Of a DNA stretch of 64,000 nucleotides, positions 35,248 through 42,085 are shown one piece after another (the first letter of the stretch is position 1; every line of letters starts with the position of its first letter). Below the pieces are notes generated by a model. It saw only the letters and a list, made by a program, of their open reading frames with translations. It searched no databases and was not told the origin of the DNA. The DNA is taken from positions 62,001-126,000 of the forward strand of contig NZ_JALGYW010000001.1 in the NCBI RefSeq assembly GCF_023111095.1, in the 5' to 3' direction. Source of the stretch: Maribellus sp. YY47. Its GTDB lineage: Bacteria > Bacteroidota > Bacteroidia > Bacteroidales > Prolixibacteraceae. Position numbers and translations under genes: made by a program.

Positions 35248-35850
35248 ATGGGACCATTAATTCCTAACGGTATAATAGGCGACGGATGGGATTTTGTAAT
35301 CGCTATCTTAATCGGTATTGCTTTTGGATTTATTCTTGAAGCAGCAGGCTTTTCTTCATCAAGAAACCTGGCCGGAGTGTTTTATGGCTACAACTTTGTT
35401 GTGCTTCGCGTATTTTTTACCGCACTTATCGTTGCCATGGTTGGCATCATGTATTTTGATTACCTGGGTTGGCTCGACCTTTCAAAAATATTTATTCTTC
35501 CTACTTATTTAGGACCGATGATCGTTGGTGGAGTTATCATGGGATTTGGCTTTATTCTGGGGGGCTATTGCCCGGGAACAAGTTTTACCGGCGTAGCCAT
35601 CGGCAAGCTCGATGCCTTGTTTTTTACGATCGGTTTGTACGTCGGAATTTTTGGCTTTTCGCTGGCTTTTCCGCTGTTCGAGAACTTTTATAACAGTGGC
35701 TCGCTTGGAAATGTAACGCTTACCGATGTTACCGGAATTCCGGCTTCCTACTTTGCATTGGCATTTACGGTAGTCGCCCTTGCAGCTTTCTGGGGAACCA
35801 TGTTTATCGAGAAACGCGTTCGTAAGAATATGAAACAATATAAATTCTAG
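35248..35850 (+). CDS. YeeE/YedE (DUF395) half-size sulfur transport protein 2
   Basis: This 200-residue inner-membrane protein has about five helices and the second half-motif, GFGFILGGYCPGTSFTGVAIGK near residue 93, again with one conserved cysteine; the N-terminal GFILEAAGFSSSRNLAG is typical of the family. It probably pairs with the previous gene product to move thiosulfate or a sulfane sulfur species across the inner membrane. The first rhodanese-like gene starts four bases after its stop. Confidence 0.87.
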   Translation: MGPLIPNGIIGDGWDFVIAILIGIAFGFILEAAGFSSSRNLAGVFYGYNFVVLRVFFTALIVAMVGIMYFDYLGWLDLSKIFILPTYLGPMIVGGVIMGFGFILGGYCPGTSFTGVAIGKLDALFFTIGLYVGIFGFSLAFPLFENFYNSGSLGNVTLTDVTGIPASYFALAFTVVALAAFWGTMFIEKRVRKNMKQYKF

Positions 35851-35854
35851 AACG

Positions 35855-36466
35855 ATGAACAGAAATTATATTATTCTGACCCTAATAATGCTCATTCTGG
35901 CCTTTGGAACCTTGTTTCTGAAAATGGATGATGAGCTCGATCAGGTTGATCCCGAAATTTTGCTTCAGGAAATTATTCAGCCAACAAGGTACGTAACTAC
36001 CGACCAGGTAGCAAAAATGATTATCAAAGGCGATCCTTCGCTGATGCTGATTGATGTAAGGAACGAAGAAGATTTTCAAAATTATTCTTTACCACGCTCT
36101 GTTAATATTCCGCTGGATAGCTTGTTGAATCCTGAAAATCTTTCTTATCTCGGAATTAAGGGAACGAAAGTGGTTTTTGTTTCCGACGACGATATTAAGG
36201 CCGACCAAATGTGGGTGCTGACCAAACGCTTAGGTTATAAAGGAACTTACGTTATGAAGGGCGGTTTGAACTGCTGGATGCAGACCATTATCGAACCACA
36301 GCAACCTTCAGGCGATGCTTCTTATGCCGACCAGGAAACCTACTCGTTCAGAAAAGGGGCACAGATGTATTTCACAGGCGCAAGCGCCGAATCATCTGAT
36401 GATGCGAAAGTGGAAGTTCAGGTGCAAAGAAGAGAGAAGTCGAGTGTGGCAGCCGGTGGCTGTTAA
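35855..36466 (+). CDS. Membrane-anchored rhodanese-like protein without catalytic Cys, C-terminal GGC tail (1)
   Basis: This 203-residue protein has one N-terminal helix (residues 5-22) followed by an acidic stretch, which places the rhodanese domain (about 45-145) in the periplasm. The domain has LMLIDVRNEEDFQNYSLPRSVNIP and MKGGLNCW, but the active-site loop reads VVFVSDDDIKADQMW, where rhodaneses normally have a catalytic cysteine. The only cysteines are Cys140 (next to the conserved Trp) and the final residue Cys203. The C-terminal tail VQVQRREKSSVAAGGC is nearly identical to that of the next gene product. I infer a sulfur-carrier rather than transferase role. Confidence 0.85.
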   Translation: MNRNYIILTLIMLILAFGTLFLKMDDELDQVDPEILLQEIIQPTRYVTTDQVAKMIIKGDPSLMLIDVRNEEDFQNYSLPRSVNIPLDSLLNPENLSYLGIKGTKVVFVSDDDIKADQMWVLTKRLGYKGTYVMKGGLNCWMQTIIEPQQPSGDASYADQETYSFRKGAQMYFTGASAESSDDAKVEVQVQRREKSSVAAGGC

Positions 36467-36490
36467 TTGAAATTTGTAAAAATCAATACC

Positions 36491-37126
36491 ATGCATATAC
36501 ATGAATTAAATCCGTGGAGAACGCTAATTGCTCTTTCTGCTTTTGTGGTTCTTCTGATCGTTGGTTTCTTAACCATGCACAAACCGCTGCTTACTTACGA
36601 GAAAAGTATGAGTGAAAGCGTGGCTGCACTTGAAGATTCGGACGCTTATTTTTATCCCTGGCAGCTGGAAGATGTAATCGGGAATAAAGCTGGAAACATC
36701 GTGCTGTTCGATATTCGCGACAATTTTGTTTTCGGGCAGGGACACATTCCCGGAGCAGAAAATATGTCGGCCAATAATCTGACCCGCGAAGAAAATATTG
36801 AGCGTTTAAAAGCATTACGCGACAACGGAACAACCGTGGTTCTTTATGGCGAAGACGAATTGCATGCAAACGGACCATGGATGTTGTTTCGTCAGGTGGG
36901 ATTTAGCAATGTAAAGTTGCTGCTAGGGGGTTACCGGTATTATTTCGAACACAAAGACGACCTCGCCGCTACCAAAAACGATGATTCGTATAAAAAAGGC
37001 ATCGCACGTTTTAATTATGCAGAAATGGCGGCTCCCGAAGACGGGACCGGAGTTAAGCATGTAGCTAAGCAACCGGTACAGGTTGAGCGCCGGCAAAAAT
37101 CAAACGTTGCTGCCGGAGGTTGTTAA
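36491..37126 (+). CDS. Membrane-anchored rhodanese-like protein without catalytic Cys, C-terminal GGC tail (2)
   Basis: From ATG 36491 this protein has 211 residues (a TTG at 36467 is less likely). One N-terminal helix (LIALSAFVVLLIVGFLTM) anchors a rhodanese-like domain with NIVLFDIRDNFVFGQGHIPGAENM. The catalytic loop reads VVLYGEDELHANGPW, with no cysteine; in fact the only cysteine of the whole protein is the last residue. The tail VQVERRQKSNVAAGGC matches that of the upstream paralogue, while the domains themselves are quite different, so the tail is under separate selection. It is the last gene of the operon, closed by a terminator. Confidence 0.85.
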   Translation: MHIHELNPWRTLIALSAFVVLLIVGFLTMHKPLLTYEKSMSESVAALEDSDAYFYPWQLEDVIGNKAGNIVLFDIRDNFVFGQGHIPGAENMSANNLTREENIERLKALRDNGTTVVLYGEDELHANGPWMLFRQVGFSNVKLLLGGYRYYFEHKDDLAATKNDDSYKKGIARFNYAEMAAPEDGTGVKHVAKQPVQVERRQKSNVAAGGC

Positions 37127-37156
37127 AAAAACCATACAAGTATATATTTCTGAAAG

Positions 37157-37186
37157 TCCCGGTGAGTTTTTTACCGGGATTTTTTG
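37157..37186 (+). terminator. Intrinsic terminator of the molybdoenzyme operon
   Basis: TCCCGGT (37157-37163) pairs with ACCGGGA (37173-37179), followed by TTTTTT. Confidence 0.88.
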
Positions 37187-37270
37187 ATTTAGCTGAAAAG
37201 AAATTGCGCGCTGATTACGCCGATTAATGCAGAACGATTTTAGGGTTCAGCGCTTGGTCAACATTCCAAT

Positions 37271-37360
37271 AATCCCGGAGGGATTGCATGTTTATAGCGC
37301 CCGGGGCCCACTCCCGTCGGAGTCGAATTTCCCATTGAACATGTTTGCTGCTATAAACAT
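37271..37360. repeat. Intergenic palindromic repeat
   Basis: AATCCC-GGA-GGGATT at 37271-37285 is a small hairpin. It is followed by a perfect 11-base inverted repeat, ATGTTTATAGC (37288-37298) and GCTATAAACAT (37350-37360), enclosing 51 bases. The element lies in a 530-base gene-free gap (37127-37658) after the operon terminator; the rest of that gap is low-complexity sequence of the kind seen between Bacteroidota genes. Confidence 0.55.
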
Positions 37361-37658
37361 TCGAATCCGCTGGATTCTGTTCTCAAAAAGCATTTCTTTC
37401 GTTCAATCTTCCCGTTGATTCCGTTTTGAATTGGGTATCTATACATTTTTGCTTTTCTGTTTTTATCTCAAGAATCCTTAGGGCGCCACTGATTTTGCTG
37501 ATTTGCGTAGAAAAGAACTTGCTCGCAATTATTTTTAAGTGATCAACATCGAAAGGACCACGCAAACCCGAGAAATATTCTTCGGGATTATTGTTTGGAA
37601 TCATTTTTGTTTACCGTCAACTACAGTTATTTTTATAGACTCAAAAAAGAAAATTCAC

Positions 37659-38822
37659 ATGTCAAGAATCCTGGTAATTGATGATGAAAGAAGTATCCGG
37701 AATACTTTAAAAGATATTCTGGAGTACGAGAAGTACGAAGTTGATCTGGCAGAAGACGGAAACAAGGGCCTGGAAATGATCCGCGCCGGGGAATACGATA
37801 TTGTTTTGTGCGATATTAAAATGCCGGGACTCGATGGGATTGAAGTGTTGGAACGAATGGTGGTACTGGCTCCCGATACTCCGGTGGTGATGATTTCCGG
37901 CCACGGAAACATTGATACCGCTGTCGACTCGATTAAAAAAGGCGCGTACGATTACATCGAAAAACCGCTTGATCTGAATCGACTGTTGATTACCATCCGA
38001 AACGCGATGGATAAATCGACCTTGGTAACGGAAACCAAAATCCTAAAAAAGAAGGTCAGTAAAAAATACGAGATCGTTGGTGAATCGGAAGCTATTTCTG
38101 AGATTCTGGATATGGCTGACAAGGTGGCTCCAACCGATGCACGTGTGCTGATTACCGGTGCAAATGGTTCCGGTAAAGAATTGGTAGCGCGTCGTATTCA
38201 CGAGCAAAGTAACCGGGCTTCCGGTCCGTTTGTGGAAGTGAACTGTGCAGCTATTCCATCCGAGTTGATAGAGAGTGAATTGTTTGGCCACGAAAAGGGT
38301 GCTTTTACTTCGGCCGTAAAACAAAGACTTGGGAAATTTGAACAGGCAAATGGCGGAACACTTTTTCTCGACGAGATTGGAGACATGAGTTTGTCGGCGC
38401 AGGCCAAAGTGTTACGCGCCCTGCAGGAGAATGTGATCAGCCGGGTAGGCGGCGACAAGCACATTAAAGTGGATGTGCGCGTTGTGGCGGCAACCAATAA
38501 AAATCTTTCGGTTGAAATTGAAAACCACAATTTCCGTGAAGACCTTTACCATCGTCTGAGCGTTATTCTGATCAAGGTTCCGGCGCTAAACGAACGCCTG
38601 GAAGATATTCCTTTACTCGCCAACCATTTTATTCAGCAGATTTGTAATGAATACGGAATGCCGGTGAAGACGATCACCGAAAATGCGATTGCTGAGTTGC
38701 AAAAAATTAACTGGACCGGAAATATCCGTGAGTTCAGAAATGTGATCGAGCGACTGATTATCCTTTGCAACAACGAAATTACAGAAGCGGATGTATTAAA
38801 ATTTGCAGCTCCGTTAAAATAG
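37659..38822 (+). CDS. NtrC-family response regulator lacking a DNA-binding domain
   Basis: From ATG 37659 (MSRILVIDDERSIRNTL) this protein has 387 residues; an upstream ATG at 37539 would add 40 unlikely residues. The receiver domain (1-120) has DD, the phospho-acceptor Asp in VLCDIKMPGLDG, and the Thr/Ser and Lys switch residues. The sigma-54 AAA+ domain has Walker A ITGANGSGKE, and Walker B FLDEIGDM. The loop that contacts sigma-54 reads GAFTSA instead of GAFTGA. The protein ends right after the AAA+ lid (EADVLKFAAPLK), so the usual C-terminal Fis-type HTH is missing. No partner histidine kinase is near. Confidence 0.9.
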   Translation: MSRILVIDDERSIRNTLKDILEYEKYEVDLAEDGNKGLEMIRAGEYDIVLCDIKMPGLDGIEVLERMVVLAPDTPVVMISGHGNIDTAVDSIKKGAYDYIEKPLDLNRLLITIRNAMDKSTLVTETKILKKKVSKKYEIVGESEAISEILDMADKVAPTDARVLITGANGSGKELVARRIHEQSNRASGPFVEVNCAAIPSELIESELFGHEKGAFTSAVKQRLGKFEQANGGTLFLDEIGDMSLSAQAKVLRALQENVISRVGGDKHIKVDVRVVAATNKNLSVEIENHNFREDLYHRLSVILIKVPALNERLEDIPLLANHFIQQICNEYGMPVKTITENAIAELQKINWTGNIREFRNVIERLIILCNNEITEADVLKFAAPLK

Positions 38823-38860
38823 AAATCGGTGTTAACGGAGTAAAATAATTAGTAAGAAGC

Positions 38861-39005
38861 AGATTGTTTCACTGCGTTCGCAATGACAATATATTGAAAT
38901 GATTAAAGGAAGTAAAGGAATTGGTTGGCGGTAGAGCCGCCAACCAATTCCTTTACTTCTAATTTTAATAAATCATCTGTTATTGCCGGCCTCGCGAAGC
39001 AATCT
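38861..39005. repeat. Nested inverted-repeat element with 23-bp perfect hairpin
   Basis: The centre is a perfect 23-base-pair hairpin: arms 38909-38931 and 38937-38959 around the loop TAGAG. It is flanked by two 27-base arms, 38861-38887 and 38979-39005, which match as inverted repeats at 18 of 27 positions and contain the AGATTG-TTC and GCAAT motifs of a repeat family that is common between Bacteroidota genes. No T run follows the hairpin. The whole has the layout of a REP or MITE-like mobile element. Confidence 0.7.
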
Positions 39006-39492
39006 CACGTTATTTCGAGTCTGCGTCGAAAAAAAATCAAATAATTTTTGGAATCACAAACAACTTTCCCCCTTTGTTGTTAACTATGGTACAAGTGCCG
39101 AAAATGGCGCTTATTTAAGCGTGTTATATAAGATATTAGCCTCTGGTTTCGGAAGTCAATTTGTCATGGCGTATTATTAATCTTTCCCTCGGGAAAATAT
39201 TTCTTCCGTTTTCAGAGGCTTTTCTTTGTATGAAAATCAAGAAAGAATGCGCTTTAGATCAGTTCAAATTTCATGTGCAATTCTTTTTTCCGAAGAAGGC
39301 ATGGAGCATGCTGCAAAGTTCATGTTTCCGATATGGGCTTGAGTGGGCGCTGGCCTCTTTTTATCGCGCCTGGAATCGAAGCAAAACTTCTAGTGAGAGC
39401 GGGAAGCTCCGAAGAATTGAGGAGATCACCCGTCCGAACTTAAGTTTTGTAAAGATGGAAGGTGAAGGTAAAAAGCAGCCTTGAACTTTCTG

Positions 39493-39522
39493 CATACTCT
39501 TTGGGGCAAGCCAAAGAGTATG
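39493..39522. repeat. 12-bp perfect hairpin
   Basis: CATACTCTTTGG (39493-39504) and CCAAAGAGTATG (39511-39522) are perfect complements around the loop GGCAAG. The position is about 110 bases beyond the end of pssA (minus strand). No T run flanks it on either strand, so it is more likely a dispersed repeat than a terminator. Confidence 0.6.
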
Positions 39523-39633
39523 GCCGCCGGCTGGCAAATTATAACAAATATTTTCCTTTTAGAGGAACTAAAATCTATGCTTGGAAAATGAAATCTACCG
39601 AATTTTACAGATGATCCTACGCCTGGTCGATTT

Positions 39634-40380
39634 TTATAATTCAACTTTGAAAAGGTAAAAGATTACATTCATTAAAATGTAAAGAAGGATGGTTAATGCC
39701 AGTCCGTAAACGTTAAGTGCGATTAAAAGGACGGCCGCCAGCAACACAAAAATATAACGGTACCAGTTATAATTCCATTTCAGGTTTTTCATCTTGAGCG
39801 AGAACATAGGCAGGTTAATGACCATCATTCCGGCCATAAAAATTCCCAGAATCACTAGGTTTTTTGTCGAGTAAATCATTGTGAAATAGTCGTGGTATTT
39901 CGGAAATTCCAGCATCAAACCCAACGATGCCCAGAAAATTCCGTTCGAAGGTATGGGTAAGCCGCGAAAGAATGGTTCATCGCTTGAAAAAACGTTGAAG
40001 CGGGCCAAACGAATGGCACCAAAAATCGGAATCACGAATGCCGAGAAAAGTATGATCCACTGGTACCAGTTGGCGGTGATCTCGTAAATGGGCTGGTTTT
40101 TCCCGAAAAGTGAAAATTCGAGCAGGGTAAAAAGGATCGCTCCGGGTGCCACACCAAAAGAAACGACATCGGATAAAGAGTCGAGTTCTTTTCCTGTTTC
40201 GGAATAAGCTTTTAACAGGCGTGCTGCAAAGCCATCCATAAAATCGAAAACCGATGCCAGGCAGATAAAAATTCCGGCCCAGATCAGGTGTCCGTCAATA
40301 GCGAAAATAGTTGCAAGAACTCCTGATGAAAGATTCATCAAGGTGATTACATTGGGTATTTGTCGAATAATTGTTCGCAT
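39634..40380 (-). CDS. pssA: CDP-diacylglycerol--serine O-phosphatidyltransferase
   Basis: This 248-residue inner-membrane enzyme joins CDP-diacylglycerol and serine to make phosphatidylserine, the precursor of phosphatidylethanolamine. The CDP-alcohol phosphotransferase motif DG-x2-AR-x8-G-x3-D-x3-D is complete (DFMDGFAARL then SETGKELDSLSD, residues about 46-70). Several transmembrane helices follow. It is the last gene of the rsfS-ftsH-cdsA run; cdsA, which makes its substrate, ends three bases upstream. Confidence 0.94.
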   Translation of the reverse strand: MRTIIRQIPNVITLMNLSSGVLATIFAIDGHLIWAGIFICLASVFDFMDGFAARLLKAYSETGKELDSLSDVVSFGVAPGAILFTLLEFSLFGKNQPIYEITANWYQWIILFSAFVIPIFGAIRLARFNVFSSDEPFFRGLPIPSNGIFWASLGLMLEFPKYHDYFTMIYSTKNLVILGIFMAGMMVINLPMFSLKMKNLKWNYNWYRYIFVLLAAVLLIALNVYGLALTILLYILMNVIFYLFKVEL

Positions 40381-40383
40381 GGC

Positions 40384-41214
40384 TTAAAAATTTCCTGAAA
40401 GCATTAACCAGATAAAAACGACGGGGATGGCAAACAGCAGGCTGTCGAGCCGATCGAGAAAACCACCGTGCCCCGGTAAGATATTACCTGAATCTTTGAC
40501 CCCGATTTCACGTTTAATTTTTGATTCAAAAAGATCGCCGAGTGTTCCAAATCCTACGGTGAGTGCAGCAATCACAATCCAGCTAATCATACTTAGCGCC
40601 TGAAAGAGAACAGCATTTACAATTCCCATGACGATTCCAAAAACCGCACCTCCGATTAGTCCTTCCCACGATTTGGCCGGCGATATTCTGGTGCACATCT
40701 TGTGTCTTCCAAACTGTGTTCCAATGAGGTAAGCAAATGAATCGTTTGCCCACATAATGAGAAAAATACCGGCCATTATCCAGGGATAGTAAACATGAGC
40801 CTGTCCGTTTATGGTGCTGCTGACAATAAAATTGATCAGCGAAAACGGAAGGGCAATGTAAATAAAACCGAGAACGGTGAGTCCGCTTCGTTCCAGCGTA
40901 TTATGATTACGGCGAAATAACTCGATGATAAACATTAAAAGGATGATGGGGATGCAGATAAAAACCAGGGATTTGGGAAGGAAAGAGTTGGCAACACCAA
41001 AGCATATCACGAAAAATAAAACACCCATTAGGGTTCCCGGTAGCCGGGATATTTTGTGACCTGCAGCTTCTACCAGGGCATAGAATTCATATTGGGTAAA
41101 AAATAACAGTGTCCCGAATACAAGTGCAAATGCAAAGGGATGTATCAAAAGGCCGCCCATCATAACGATGACGTAGATTGCGCCCCAGATCGACCGTTTT
41201 GTTAAGTTACTCAC
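40384..41214 (-). CDS. cdsA: Phosphatidate cytidylyltransferase
   Basis: This 276-residue inner-membrane enzyme makes CDP-diacylglycerol from phosphatidic acid and CTP. It has about seven helices and the family signature in the C-terminal third: RISPAKSWEGLIGGAVFG and GDLFESKIKREIGVKDSGNILPGHGGFLDRLDS. The start is GTG at 41214, which overlaps the stop of the preceding small gene by eight bases. Directly upstream of pssA, its product feeds the next enzyme. Confidence 0.95.
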   Translation of the reverse strand: MSNLTKRSIWGAIYVIVMMGGLLIHPFAFALVFGTLLFFTQYEFYALVEAAGHKISRLPGTLMGVLFFVICFGVANSFLPKSLVFICIPIILLMFIIELFRRNHNTLERSGLTVLGFIYIALPFSLINFIVSSTINGQAHVYYPWIMAGIFLIMWANDSFAYLIGTQFGRHKMCTRISPAKSWEGLIGGAVFGIVMGIVNAVLFQALSMISWIVIAALTVGFGTLGDLFESKIKREIGVKDSGNILPGHGGFLDRLDSLLFAIPVVFIWLMLSGNF

Positions 41215-41419
41215 CTTCTTTTAGATTTTTTAGCAACTCAACAGCCTTGTTATAATCTGCTTCCGATACATATAGTATGAAATCGCCAAAAGATTGGTAA
41301 ACGGTATCATGTTGATTTAGTATAACTGATTTGATTCCGGCATTGGCCAAGATGTCCTTCGCCATTTCTGCTTCGTATTCAGTACCGGTCATATATACTT
41401 CAGTCCATCCTTTTTCCAT
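41207..41419 (-). CDS. DUF2007-like small protein
   Basis: This 70-residue protein (MEKGWTEVYMTGTEYEAEMAKDIL start, then AGIKSVILNQHD) matches the putative signal-transducing DUF2007 fold, a ferredoxin-like beta-alpha-beta domain of unknown role often compared with PII-like proteins. It overlaps cdsA by eight bases, so its translation is coupled to phospholipid synthesis; a regulatory role there is only a guess. It is separated from the LUD-domain gene by 42 bases. Confidence 0.8.
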   Translation of the reverse strand: MEKGWTEVYMTGTEYEAEMAKDILANAGIKSVILNQHDTVYQSFGDFILYVSEADYNKAVELLKNLKEGE

Positions 41420-41461
41420 GGCGTAAAGTTAAGAAAATATGGCAATGCTGGATAAATGTGT

Positions 41462-42082
41462 TCAACAAACGATAAAGACGTAGATGGCGCGTGGTCCGTG
41501 AGCTCCCATAACCAGTGTTTTTTCAATGTCGGCGGTTCGGCTTGCACCGGTAATTAAGGCAATGTGCGACGGAAGACAACCGGAGTATTTTTGTTGAATG
41601 GAAGAATATGCTTCATCGAGGTAGGCAACCAGCTGTTCTTTTCGGGCCACCACGATATGAACCGGCGGGTAAACAAACATTTGCCGACCTCCTTCGATCG
41701 CTGAGCTTACCATCACCGATCCGGTGTGAGCGATTAAAAATTCGCAACCGGTAATTCCGGCTTCCAAATCAGACGGCAGCTCAGATCCGGATGAAATGCC
41801 AATCCCGTTTTCTTTGAACGCCTGCTGAAGCGCTGTTTCGTTGCAGTACACTTTTTCGGGAGAAAAAGCTTTAAGGAGTTGCTGGAGGCGCTCATACAAA
41901 TCGGTTTCAGAGGCACATAAAACAACATTCCCGTTTATTTTCTCCAGGTTTTCTTTGAAAGCCAGTTCCAAAGGTTGATCAATGGGAAAATAAACGGGAG
42001 TGTTAAAATCAGGTATTTCGTCCGGTTCCGGATGTGTGGCTTGTTTCAGCCTGTTTAATATTTCCTCCCGGGCCGAAGTCAT
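41462..42082 (-). CDS. LUD-domain protein (LutC/YkgG-like)
   Basis: This 206-residue protein has the LUD domain of LutC: an N-terminal helix SAREEILNRLKQATHPEPD, the central GITGCEFLIAHTGSVMVSS near residue 108, and GASRTADIEKTLVMGAHGPRAIYVFIV at the C-terminus. In LutABC systems LutC takes part in lactate oxidation, but lutA and lutB are absent here and the gene sits between ftsH and a DUF2007 gene, as it commonly does in Bacteroidota. Its role in that setting is unknown. Confidence 0.88.
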   Translation of the reverse strand: MTSAREEILNRLKQATHPEPDEIPDFNTPVYFPIDQPLELAFKENLEKINGNVVLCASETDLYERLQQLLKAFSPEKVYCNETALQQAFKENGIGISSGSELPSDLEAGITGCEFLIAHTGSVMVSSAIEGGRQMFVYPPVHIVVARKEQLVAYLDEAYSSIQQKYSGCLPSHIALITGASRTADIEKTLVMGAHGPRAIYVFIVC

Positions 42083-42085
42083 GTT

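Larger units (their letters stand above)
38823..39633. other. Gene-free, repeat-rich gap
   Basis: This stretch of about 810 bases between the response regulator and pssA contains two strong hairpin elements (38861-39005 and 39493-39522). Short open frames occur (for example 38983-39180 and 39161-39484), but they lack recognisable domains, one overlaps the first repeat, and their composition is not protein-like. I see no convincing gene or RNA. Confidence 0.6.

Noticed and set aside
38983-39180. Open frame of about 65 codons
   Set aside because: Begins with a non-ATG codon inside the right arm of the nested repeat element; not a gene.
39161-39484. Open frame of 107 codons in the gap before pssA
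   Set aside because: No recognisable domain, odd composition (many Phe, Ser and Trp without pattern), surrounded by repeats, and no promoter; treated as non-coding.
41462-42082. LUD protein as part of a lactate utilisation (lutABC) operon
   Set aside because: No lutA or lutB nearby; it sits in a conserved ftsH-cdsA run, so the lactate role is not supported here.
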